DNA of 64,000 nt from the NCBI RefSeq assembly GCF_016864375.1, contig NZ_CP069354.1, positions 3,941,501 to 4,005,500 of the forward strand, given 5' to 3'. The translations under genes and the position numbers were made by a program. Within the stretch, counting starts at the first letter, position 1. The number at the start of each line of letters is the position of its first letter. Of the stretch, positions 55,881 through 62,167 are shown in pieces. Under the pieces are notes generated by a model that did not search any database, was not told where the DNA came from, and worked only from the letters and a program-made list of their open reading frames with translations. The DNA comes from Microvirga sp. VF16 (GTDB taxonomy: Bacteria > Pseudomonadota > Alphaproteobacteria > Rhizobiales > Beijerinckiaceae).

Positions 55881-56303
55881 TCATGCCGCCAAGGCGGCGC
55901 GGATCTTGGAGGCGAAATCCGCCAGGACTTCCGGCTTTTCCATCTGACCCGTATGGGGCTTCAGCGCCACCCCTTCGAAGCGGGGAAGCACGTGGAAGTG
56001 GATGTGGAAGACCACCTGCCCGCCTGCGCTCTCATTGAACTGCTGGATCGTCAGGCCATCAGCCGACAGTGCGTTCTTCGTGGCCTTTCCCACAATCTGA
56101 ACCGCCTTCACCAGTTCGGCCAGATCGTCCGGTGCGACATCCAGCAGATTGCGGGCCTTGATTTTCGGGATCACCAGCACGTGCCCGTCGCCGCGCGGCA
56201 TGACGTCCATGAAGGCGAGAACCTGATCCGTTTCGTAGACCTTATGGCAGGGAAGCTCGCCGCGCAGAATCTTCGCGAACACGTTATTGTCGTCGTAGGT
56301 CAT
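55881..56303 (-). CDS. HIT family hydrolase/transferase
   Basis: The 140-residue HIT protein ends with the catalytic triad region GGQVVFHIHFHVLPRF (HxHxH). It has CHKVYETDQVLAFMDVMPRG near residue 17. Family members hydrolyse nucleotidyl-phosphoramidates or dinucleotides. ATG at 56303 has GGAGGAGAGGG upstream and begins the family sequence; an in-frame start 28 codons earlier adds unrelated residues. Confidence 0.9.
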   Translation of the reverse strand: MTYDDNNVFAKILRGELPCHKVYETDQVLAFMDVMPRGDGHVLVIPKIKARNLLDVAPDDLAELVKAVQIVGKATKNALSADGLTIQQFNESAGGQVVFHIHFHVLPRFEGVALKPHTGQMEKPEVLADFASKIRAALAA

Positions 56304-56387
56304 CCCGCCCTCTCCTCCTGAGCATCGTCCTGAGCGTCCCCGGAGGAACGCTTGCGCCAAGCCATTTATACTGATCGGAGCCGACAA

Positions 56388-56680
56388 TCATCTCCTCCGG
56401 TCTCAGTGCCATCGTCGATGCCGAGTCCTCCCATGGAAGATCAGTGCTCGCCGTTGTGCAGCGCGGTCTTTTCAGGAGAAGAGGCTGAGCCTGGCATCCG
56501 ACTTATTCGTAAATAGAGCCCGCCTTTCAACTTGGCCCCAGGCAAGTACCTTCTTGGTTCATATTCCCATGATCATGTTGTTGCCACGTTTATCGGGCTC
56601 AAACATTTGAGCTAAGCGTAACAATTCGTATTGGATGAATATTTTCATGAAATTTTTTGCAAAGGTTCCCTCTTCCTTAC
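56388..56680. other. Gene-free stretch upstream of the KGG gene promoter
   Basis: Roughly 290 nt between the HIT gene region and the EcfG-like promoter at 56682. It is increasingly AT-rich towards the right. I see no ORF with a Shine-Dalgarno, no strong hairpin with a U tract, and no EcfG site on the minus strand. Confidence 0.5.
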
Positions 56681-56681
56681 C

Positions 56682-56706
56682 GGAACCATCGAATCCGCGA
56701 GCGGTT
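56682..56706 (+). promoter_or_regulatory. EcfG-type promoter of the KGG gene
   Basis: GGAAC at 56682-56686, 16 nt, then GGTT at 56703-56706, one base from the CGTT consensus. It lies 35 nt before the ATG of the KGG stress gene, in the right orientation. Confidence 0.7.
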
Positions 56707-56741
56707 AAGAATCACGAACACCATTCGATAAGGAGGCTTAA

Positions 56742-56936
56742 ATGACGCCAGGTAGTTCGACCTCGAAGCGTGGCTTCGCGTCGATGGATTCTGACCGGCA
56801 GCGGGAGATTGCGAGCAAAGGCGGCAAGAGCGTTCCCGCCGAGAAGCGTTCCTTCTCTCAGGATCGTGAACTCGCCTCCGAAGCGGGCCGCAAAGGCGGT
56901 CAGGCCTCAGGCAGCACCCGCGGCAACCAGGAATAA
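56742..56936 (+). CDS. KGG-repeat stress protein
   Basis: The 64-residue hydrophilic protein carries two KGG-type motifs (IASKGGKSVPAEKRSFSQ, then AGRKGGQASGSTRG), like plant LEA-type and GsiB general-stress proteins. No signal peptide; likely intrinsically disordered and protective. AAGGAGGC is 5 nt before the ATG. An EcfG-type promoter upstream puts it in the GSR regulon encoded at 62-64 kb. Confidence 0.87.
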   Translation: MTPGSSTSKRGFASMDSDRQREIASKGGKSVPAEKRSFSQDRELASEAGRKGGQASGSTRGNQE

Positions 56937-56960
56937 TTCATTTCCATTTCTTACGGTTTA

Positions 56961-56987
56961 GGGGCCGCCGAACGGCCCCTTTACTTT
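56961..56987 (+). terminator. Terminator of the KGG gene
   Basis: GGGGCCG / CGGCCCC stem with a CCGAA loop followed by TTTACTTTT, 24 nt after the stop. Confidence 0.8.
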
Positions 56988-57017
56988 TGAGCGCGTCAGA
57001 AGCCTCTTGCGACAGGC

Positions 57018-57920
57018 TCAAGCCAGGGCAGCGGCCTTGCCGGCCCTTTTCTCCGACAGGGAGAGAGCAGTTGCGGCCAGCATGATTCCCATGCCGAGAC
57101 CTTCAGCCCACCCGAACGGCTCGGCCGCATAAATGCCCCCGACGGCGACGGCGATGACCGGGCTGACGAAGGAATACAGCCCGGCCCGAAAGGCGCCCCA
57201 GTCGCGCACGAGCCCGAGATAGATCCAGAAGGCGATCAGCGAGCCTCCCAGCACCAGAATACCGAGACCGAAAAGAGCTCTCGGCTCGGAAAGGGCCGCG
57301 AAATACGCCGGATCGTATCCTTCGATGAGGAGGGAAACGGGAACGAGCGCCATCCCATCGATGAGACTTTGCCAGAAGGCCAGCACCAGAGGCGGCATGG
57401 ACAGGGTCAGCGGCCGGCTGATCACGGAGCCCCAGGCATAGGAAACGGTCCCAATGGCAACGGCGACAAGGCCAAAGGCTGCCATGGTGCCAGTTTGAGC
57501 TGCACCTGTTCGACCGGAAAACAGGAGCATGAGCCCCAGGACTCCCAGCCCAATGGCACCCACGCGTCGTTTCGTGATGCGCTCCTGGCCGTAGAGGGCC
57601 CCGATGATGATGAGGAAGATCGGCATCAACGACAGATTCACGATCGCTGATAGACCGCTGGGAGCCATTGCGACACCCCAGAACAGGAAACTGTAGCAAC
57701 CCGTGGTGATTAGGAGCGAGGCGGCAACAACGCGGCCGAACTGGTTGGAATACAGGGGCAGGCTCTGGGCCTTTGCGATCAGGAAGAAGCCAAGTCCAGC
57801 GAGCAGGAAACGGGCCGCAGCGAGAAAGATCGGCGGCACGACCTCGGAGGCCACCTTCATCGGCAACCACGTCAGCCCCCAGATGAGCGCCATCAGGGCA
57901 AAGGCTGCGATGCGACTCAC
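57018..57920 (-). CDS. DMT superfamily EamA transporter
   Basis: The 300-residue protein has ten hydrophobic helices in two five-helix EamA repeats (ALIWGLTWLPMKVASEV near the start, AYAWGSVISRPLTL midway). It is of the drug/metabolite transporter family; substrate not inferable, often amino acids or metabolites. Stand-alone gene. Confidence 0.9.
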   Translation of the reverse strand: MSRIAAFALMALIWGLTWLPMKVASEVVPPIFLAAARFLLAGLGFFLIAKAQSLPLYSNQFGRVVAASLLITTGCYSFLFWGVAMAPSGLSAIVNLSLMPIFLIIIGALYGQERITKRRVGAIGLGVLGLMLLFSGRTGAAQTGTMAAFGLVAVAIGTVSYAWGSVISRPLTLSMPPLVLAFWQSLIDGMALVPVSLLIEGYDPAYFAALSEPRALFGLGILVLGGSLIAFWIYLGLVRDWGAFRAGLYSFVSPVIAVAVGGIYAAEPFGWAEGLGMGIMLAATALSLSEKRAGKAAALA

Positions 57921-58127
57921 GCTGGGGACCCGATTACGATCATTCCATCGTCCGAACGAATGATTTCCGACAGGCGGTATCGTGGCAGCGGTAGGTCGGG
58001 TTGAACAGACGGATGTCGGGGCTTTTCACAGCGCCCGTCCAGGAAAGGACCTGGGGCTGAGATCCATAAAGGGGATTCACAGGGGCGTCGCGTTGTGACT
58101 CAGCCTCTCCGTAGATTGGGGAGGTTT

Positions 58128-58200
58128 GTGGCGTCGGAGTTCTGGTTAAGCGACGAGCAATGGGCGCGCCTCGCGCCGCTGCTGCCGAACAAGCCGCGTG
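58128..58200 (+). pseudogene. N-terminal remnant of an IS5-type transposase
   Basis: From a GTG, the frame reads SEFWLSDEQWARLAPLLPNK followed by PR, the typical start of IS5-group transposases, and then loses similarity. Only about 24 codons remain. GGGGAGG precedes it. A matching C-terminal remnant lies at 58781-59096; a tRNA-Asn-like sequence and a VOC gene lie between them. Confidence 0.75.
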
Positions 58201-58235
58201 ACCTGACGCTGCTATACGCCCGCCTCCGCAAGTGG

Positions 58236-58308
58236 TCTCCGATAGCGCAGCTGTAGAGCTCTCGACTGTTAATCGAGCGCCGTTGGTTCGAATCCAACTC
58301 GGGAGCCA
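58236..58308 (+). tRNA. tRNA-Asn (GTT), degenerate
   Basis: The anticodon arm CTCGA-CTGTTAA-TCGAG gives anticodon GTT, the T arm GTTGG-TTCGAAT-CCAAC is perfect, and the 3' end is GCCA. However, the D stem has a mismatch (GCGC/GAGC) and the D loop lacks one G. The acceptor stem is short by one base on the 3' side (TCTCCGA against TCGGGA). It may be a decaying extra copy rather than a working tRNA. It lies 35 nt after a transposase remnant. Confidence 0.65.
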
Positions 58309-58363
58309 GCCTTCATCGGCCGGCACATTGATTGTTTAAAGCGGATTTCGCTCCTCCGGCGTG

Positions 58364-58723
58364 TCATGCCGGCGGATAGGGCCGCGAGGGCGGTGTCGCC
58401 AGCGTGAGCAGATTGCCGTCAGGATCACGCACCTGCGCCAGCGTCGAGTAGTCGCCCGCAATATCATCTCCAAGCACGATCCCCAGGCCCTCCAGCCTAC
58501 GGCGCTCGGCCGCGACATCGTCGACGATCAAGAACATCACGCCCCTGCCGGCGATCTCGTCGTCGGTTGAAAGCGCTAGCCCACCCTGATCGAAGACCTC
58601 CCACTGCACCATCGTGTCCATCGGCCGATAGTCAGGTCCGCGACCGAGCAGCTTCGTATACCAGCCTTCGGCCGCCGCAAGGTCTGCGGTCAGCAATACG
58701 GTGTAGATCTTCTGCACGTTCAT
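58364..58723 (-). CDS. VOC superfamily (glyoxalase-like) protein
   Basis: The 119-residue protein has MNVQKIYTVLLTADLAAAEG with WYTKLLGRGPDYRP, a middle GVMFLIVDDVAAERRRLEGL and the end QVRDPDGNLLTLATPPSRPY. This is the layout of PhnB/glyoxalase-like VOC proteins. ATG at 58723 has GGAGGAGAGCAC upstream. Function unknown. It sits between two halves of a transposase remnant and may have been carried or inserted there. Confidence 0.83.
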   Translation of the reverse strand: MNVQKIYTVLLTADLAAAEGWYTKLLGRGPDYRPMDTMVQWEVFDQGGLALSTDDEIAGRGVMFLIVDDVAAERRRLEGLGIVLGDDIAGDYSTLAQVRDPDGNLLTLATPPSRPYPPA

Positions 58724-58780
58724 GTGCTCTCCTCCGGGCAGGTTCGGTGCGAAGGCCTGCTCGACCAGAAAGGTTGCCAT

Positions 58781-59096
58781 GATATCGAAGCGGGCAGCCG
58801 CCCGGTTTCAGTCATTGAGAAACTCCCCGATAAGCCGCAGCGTCGCATCGTGCATGCTGACCGCGCTTACGACAGCGACCGCATCCGCACCCTGATCAAG
58901 AGCCAGAGCGCCGTCCCAAACATTCCGCTCAAAGCGAGCCGGCGCTGGAAAAGCTGCTTCAGCCGCATGCTCTCAGGAGACACAACGCGATCGAGCGTAT
59001 ATCTGCCACCTGAAAGACTGCCGGCGGCTTGCTACTCGGTATGACCGGCCCGCCGCTGTCTACCTTGGCAGCGTACATCTCGCCGCCGTCCTGTAG
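58781..59096 (+). pseudogene. C-terminal remnant of an IS5-type transposase, frameshifted
   Basis: IVHADRAYDSDRIRTLIKSQ continues to VPNIPLKASRRWKSCFSRML, the DDE-domain tail of IS5-group transposases. After a frameshift near 58975 the frame changes to HNAIERI. A second slip then gives ICHLKDCRRLATRYDRPAAV and an ending HLAAVL before a TAG at 59094. At least two frameshifts make it non-functional. Confidence 0.75.
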
Positions 59097-59110
59097 CGGT
59101 TATGAGCACC

Positions 59111-59659
59111 CTAGTTTCGGAAGTTGAATTCGGCCTTGCCCGAAGCAGCCTCGATGAGGATCTCTTCGGACGGTCCATCGCCCATAAGAGCCCTGAACTC
59201 GGTCAGGCCCGGGGGCTCGAACACGATGGCGCCGAGATCCATCTGGCGGATGAGGTCGCCCGCAAGAGCCACCATGAAATCCAGCGACACGATATCCAGA
59301 AATGCCGCCGCCTCGATTGCTACGTCCGATGCGGGATTGCGTGCGGAACTGAGCAGGGTCAGCAGGCAGTATTCATCCAGGCTCCCATGGCGAGATCCGA
59401 TGGGACGGTGCGAGAACGGCCTCCCCCGTTGCCGGGTCAGAGCGAATGCCAGCAGAAGCGCATCGGAAACGATCCCCTTGGCCGTTTCTGGCTTGGTATA
59501 GGTCGCAAGCGCCTGTTCAGGCCCATCGAGCAGGGAAAGATCGTATTGATCGTCAAGACTGCTGAGCGACCGGAACACGTCGATGACCGGCACCGTACTC
59601 GGATGGAGCAGAAATGCGACGGATCCAGGTGCTGACGAATAGGACGACACTTCAACCAT
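59111..59659 (-). CDS. Unrecognised protein, second gene of an EcfG-type operon
   Basis: The 182-residue protein reads VFRSLSSLDDQYDLSLLDGP near its start, IVSDALLLAFALTRQRGRPF in the middle and DLGAIVFEPPGLTEFRALMG later. No signal peptide; two moderately hydrophobic stretches do not look like certain membrane helices. No family recognised. ATG 59659 is 13 nt after the stop of the 78-residue gene, whose stop overlaps its TAAGG Shine-Dalgarno. The pair lies behind an EcfG-consistent promoter at 59942-59966. Confidence 0.62.
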   Translation of the reverse strand: MVEVSSYSSAPGSVAFLLHPSTVPVIDVFRSLSSLDDQYDLSLLDGPEQALATYTKPETAKGIVSDALLLAFALTRQRGRPFSHRPIGSRHGSLDEYCLLTLLSSARNPASDVAIEAAAFLDIVSLDFMVALAGDLIRQMDLGAIVFEPPGLTEFRALMGDGPSEEILIEAASGKAEFNFRN

Positions 59660-59672
59660 CAATGGGCGAACC

Positions 59673-59909
59673 TTAGATACGCGGCACGGTTCCCGTCGGC
59701 ACCACATGAGGCAGCGCCGGGACGAGGAGATGCCGCCTCAACAACAGAGGACAGGTCACCTCGTCCTGAGAGCAAACGGGAATGATGCCACTGAGCATCG
59801 AGGCCACAGACGGCCTGTCTCTTGGAGGAGAACTCGAAGTGAGCCGGGAAAACTCGTCCGGGAGCTCCTCCTGGCACAGCACCGCGTCCAGTTCGTTCGT
59901 GGCGGTCAT
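59673..59909 (-). CDS. Unrecognised small protein, first gene of an EcfG-type operon
   Basis: The 78-residue protein reads MTATNELDAVLCQEELPDEF, then SRLTSSSPPRDRPSVASMLS, and ends PLLLRRHLLVPALPHVVP... The acidic N-terminal helix and Pro-rich remainder fit no family I know. GAGAGGGAACGACC is the Shine-Dalgarno region before its ATG. Could be a short regulator or the 5' partner of the next gene. Confidence is moderate because it is short, but promoter, Shine-Dalgarno and coupling agree. Confidence 0.58.
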   Translation of the reverse strand: MTATNELDAVLCQEELPDEFSRLTSSSPPRDRPSVASMLSGIIPVCSQDEVTCPLLLRRHLLVPALPHVVPTGTVPRI

Positions 59910-59941
59910 TGGTCGTTCCCTCTCATCGCTCTTGAAACGGC

Positions 59942-59966
59942 AACGTATGCGCCAATCCTCGGTTCC
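59942..59966 (-). promoter_or_regulatory. EcfG-type promoter of the unrecognised operon
   Basis: On the minus strand GGAAC (59966-59962), exactly 16 nt, then CGTT (59945-59942). The 78-residue gene's ATG is 32 nt further on. Confidence 0.78.
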
Positions 59967-60074
59967 GTGCGGCAAGACGTCTTGCCCGATTGGATCGAAC
60001 CGAACGGACTCGGGAAATCTTCTTTCGGGTTTTCGGAAGCAGCTCCTTGGGATCACGTTCCGATCTCAACCGCT

Positions 60075-60120
60075 TAGAGCATCGGACCCAAAAGTGGGGT
60101 CCACTTTTGGGTCCGATGCC
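60075..60120. repeat. Dispersed palindromic repeat, copy R6 (near-perfect)
   Basis: CATCGGACCCAAAAGTGG on the left and its exact complement on the right around a 3-nt centre, starting TAGAG. The clearest hairpin of the family. Confidence 0.85.
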
Positions 60121-60142
60121 TTGGAGGGCCAGCGCACCGCAA

Positions 60143-60175
60143 ACAGAAACGGCGCCCGGGTGTGCCCCGGACGCC
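60143..60175 (-). terminator. Terminator of the PRC-barrel gene
   Basis: On the minus strand a 10-bp stem (GGCGTCCGGG / CCCGGGCGCC, one G-U pair) with a 5-nt loop is followed by GTTTCTGTTT, about 25 nt after the stop. Confidence 0.8.
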
Positions 60176-60200
60176 GCTTACCGACAGAACCGCGTTCCGA

Positions 60201-60875
60201 TTACTGCTTCGGAACAGTCGTCGTCCCGGTTGTACCAGTGGTCGAGCGGTTGGCGTCGTCGTCATCATCGAACGCCGGAGCAGCCTGCAGCTCGGCCTTC
60301 GTCATACGGAGAACGACCCGCTCGGGCTCGTTCGGGTTGCTCGAGGACGTGTTCGCCGCCGTGTTGGACGAGCCAGGAGCAGTCGTCGTAGCCGTCGAGC
60401 CGGTCGTGTTGACGTTTTTGCTGCTATCCAGGGCCTGTGCCTGCTGGGCGCTCATGAACTCAAGCGACTTGAACGGAACGGCCACATCCTTCTCGCCGAT
60501 TCCGAGGAAACCACCCACGCCCACGACAGCCGCCATGACCTGACCATTGCGATCCAGGATGACGTCATTGATGTCGCCGATGGACTCGTTGTTGGCACTG
60601 ACCACACGGGTGCCAATCAGATCGGAGGCCATGATCTGGTTGGCGTCCATCTTGGTCATGAACTGGCCGGACATGGCGCTGCTCTGACCCGTGGTCGAAG
60701 ACGGACTCGTGGTAGATGCGCCAGGCTGCATGGCTGGCGAGCCCGTGGTGGTCGAGCCGGAACCCGTTGCAGCCGGACGGTCGGTCGAACCTGAAGGGGC
60801 CGAGGTCTGTGCGAAGGCGGGTGCAGCCGCGAAGGCCGTCACGACAAGGCAAGCTGCCATATGCTTCTTCAGCAT
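60201..60875 (-). CDS. Exported PRC-barrel domain stress protein
   Basis: The 224-residue protein has a signal peptide (AACLVVTAFAAAPAFA, cut near residue 22). A Ser/Thr/Gly/Pro-rich linker (~23-70) and a PRC-barrel (~73-150: ASDLIGTRVVSANNESIGDI, VILDRNGQVMAAVVGVGGFL) follow. The C-terminal tail is again Thr/Ser-rich with an acidic FDDDDDANR stretch. Periplasmic PRC-barrel proteins are common stress proteins in this order; no catalytic role. AGGAGAAAAAA precedes the ATG. An EcfG-type promoter lies 50-80 nt upstream. Confidence 0.88.
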   Translation of the reverse strand: MLKKHMAACLVVTAFAAAPAFAQTSAPSGSTDRPAATGSGSTTTGSPAMQPGASTTSPSSTTGQSSAMSGQFMTKMDANQIMASDLIGTRVVSANNESIGDINDVILDRNGQVMAAVVGVGGFLGIGEKDVAVPFKSLEFMSAQQAQALDSSKNVNTTGSTATTTAPGSSNTAANTSSSNPNEPERVVLRMTKAELQAAPAFDDDDDANRSTTGTTGTTTVPKQ

Positions 60876-60932
60876 CGTTTTTTCTCCTGAGGATCCATTA
60901 AATCGCGTTGGCACCGAAGTGCGCGGGAGTGT

Positions 60933-60957
60933 AACGCGCGGCACCAGCAACCGTTCC
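60933..60957 (-). promoter_or_regulatory. EcfG-type promoter of the PRC-barrel gene
   Basis: On the minus strand GGAAC (60957-60953), 16 nt, CGTT (60936-60933). Gives a leader of roughly 50 nt to the PRC-barrel ATG. Confidence 0.8.
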
Positions 60958-61164
60958 GAATAACGCCTTAATCAAGACAATGTTATCTGGCTTTATATTT
61001 CCATATTAAACATGAATACTTGTTAATATTCAGAGACAACACATTTCCATTGCCACTCATCAAGCGACAAGCAGCTCAGATATACCGATAACGGCAACCA
61101 ACTCTTAGACGATTGGTTCCAATGAAAAGCAGGTGGATGCCACGACCTGACTGACGTGCGATCA
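60958..61164. other. Gene-free AT-rich stretch
   Basis: Low-GC intergenic DNA between the PRC-barrel promoter and repeat R7. No ORF with a start signal, no terminator. A GTTCC/AACG pair here is spaced 22 nt, outside the EcfG range. Confidence 0.5.
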
Positions 61165-61260
61165 CTAGAGCATCGTTAGGGCGGACCCGGAGGGCCGCGT
61201 CAGCGAAAAACGGATCCACTTTTCACTGGCGTGGCCCTCCGGGTCCGCACGATGCGCTAG
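61165..61260. repeat. Dispersed palindromic repeat, copy R7
   Basis: Starts CTAGAGCATCG, contains GGCGGACCCGGAGGGCCGCG and GTGGCCCTCCGGGTCCGC, ends CACGATGCGCTAG. A long inverted repeat with an inner second inverted repeat. Confidence 0.8.
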
Positions 61261-61349
61261 GCTCAATCACGGCGAGAACAGGACGCCATCCGACAGCGAG
61301 GCTGCGACGACATTCGCTCTCGGTGCGATTATTGCGGCTCTGATCGCCT

Positions 61350-61865
61350 TCAGGAAAGGGATTGCTCCAGTAGCGCGAGGCAGAGGCTCGGCATCCGATG
61401 AGCGTTGCCTTTCACTAACGGACTGACATCGCCCACACAGCCGACCGGATTGCGGGCTTTCGGCTTCTGTTCCCGCGGAGCCTCGATGCCTTCCTGACGG
61501 CGGGCGGGATGTTGGGCGACAGGGTTGTCCGTCTCGTCCTTGAGAGTGACGACGGGCAGATCCGTGTCTCGCGCGAAGATCGTGATCCCGGTGCGTGGAT
61601 CCGACTTGTAAAGCACCTTTCCATCATGGTCGCGCAGGACCACGGCAGCATTGGTGACTCCGATCAGTTCTACGATCGACACCGCTGCCGGCTTGCTGGC
61701 CGGGACCGGCGCAGCAAGCCGGTCACCCTTGACCGATCCGGCGGCCGCGAGAGCCAGAGCTTCGGACTGCATCAGGGGCGGCATATTGAAGGACGCGGGG
61801 GCGAAACTTCCGGCCACGAAGAAAGCCCCAGCCAGTCCGACCAAAGCTACGGGTGTGCGGAACAT
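61350..61865 (-). CDS. Exported protein of unknown function, EcfG-type promoter
   Basis: The 171-residue protein begins MFRTPVALVGLAGAFFVAGS (signal or anchor). It then reads VSIVELIGVTNAAVVLRDHD, GKVLYKSDPRTGITIFARDT and DLPVVTLKDETDNP. The C-terminus is basic with two Cys (GCVGDVSP, SLCLAL). No family recognised. AGGAGAGGGG precedes the ATG. An EcfG-consistent promoter at 61905-61929 places it in the general stress regulon. Confidence 0.68.
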   Translation of the reverse strand: MFRTPVALVGLAGAFFVAGSFAPASFNMPPLMQSEALALAAAGSVKGDRLAAPVPASKPAAVSIVELIGVTNAAVVLRDHDGKVLYKSDPRTGITIFARDTDLPVVTLKDETDNPVAQHPARRQEGIEAPREQKPKARNPVGCVGDVSPLVKGNAHRMPSLCLALLEQSLS

Positions 61866-61904
61866 TCCCCTCTCCTGCTATCCACCTCAGCAATTCGAGA
61901 AAAT

Positions 61905-61929
61905 AACGCGACCATATCTTTGATGTTCC
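61905..61929 (-). promoter_or_regulatory. EcfG-type promoter of the 61865 gene
   Basis: On the minus strand GGAAC (61929-61925), 16 nt, CGTT (61908-61905). The ATG is 40 nt further on. Confidence 0.8.
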
Positions 61930-61977
61930 TGCCTGCTTCCGTAGGAGTGACGAATAAAAAGGGACATAAAAAAGCTG

Positions 61978-62003
61978 GGAACCTTTGTTTTCGATAGGGC
62001 GTT
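61978..62003 (+). promoter_or_regulatory. EcfG-type promoter of a candidate small RNA
   Basis: GGAAC at 61978-61982, 17 nt, CGTT at 62000-62003. No ORF with a Shine-Dalgarno follows; instead a strong terminator ends the unit about 85 nt later. Confidence 0.8.
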
Positions 62004-62009
62004 CTTAAA

Positions 62010-62090
62010 GCACCGGCCTCCTGGTCCTCCCCGCATTCCCCTTGTGCATTGGCCGGCACCTTAGACGGGCTCATGAGCCCGTCTTTTTTT
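62010..62090 (+). ncRNA. Candidate general-stress small RNA (GsrN-like)
   Basis: From the expected start near 62010 to the T run at 62084-62090 the unit is about 80 nt. CCGGCC (62013-62018) can pair with GGCCGG (62051-62056), closing a loop rich in C (TCCTGGTCCTCCCCGCATTC) that could pair with Shine-Dalgarno-like sequences. A perfect AGACGGGC/GCCCGTCT stem (62063-62084) with a TCATGA loop and seven T residues ends it. In Caulobacter the EcfG-family sigma factor drives the sRNA GsrN, encoded beside the phyR-nepR locus and having a C-rich target loop. Position, promoter and layout agree; homology is inferred, not tested. A 5' ORF is unlikely: no Shine-Dalgarno. Confidence 0.65.
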
Positions 62091-62109
62091 GCCCTGAATA
62101 CATCATCAT

Positions 62110-62137
62110 AAAAGAAAAGCCCGGCCAGAGGCCGGGC
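62110..62137 (-). terminator. Terminator of phyR
   Basis: On the minus strand GCCCGGCC / GGCCGGGC with a TCT loop is followed by TTTTCTTTT, 31 nt after the phyR stop. It faces the sRNA terminator, insulating the two units. Confidence 0.9.
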
Positions 62138-62167
62138 GATTACTTGGTAACCCCTGTCGCTTTGGGA

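Noticed and set aside
59102..59635. A 177-codon plus-strand open frame at 59102
   Set aside because: Antisense of the 182-residue gene. The minus strand has the promoter, Shine-Dalgarno and coupling to the upstream small gene.
61104..61134. GTTCC and AACG on the minus strand in the gene-free stretch
   Set aside because: The spacing is 22 nt, outside the 16-17 nt range, and it points to no additional gene.
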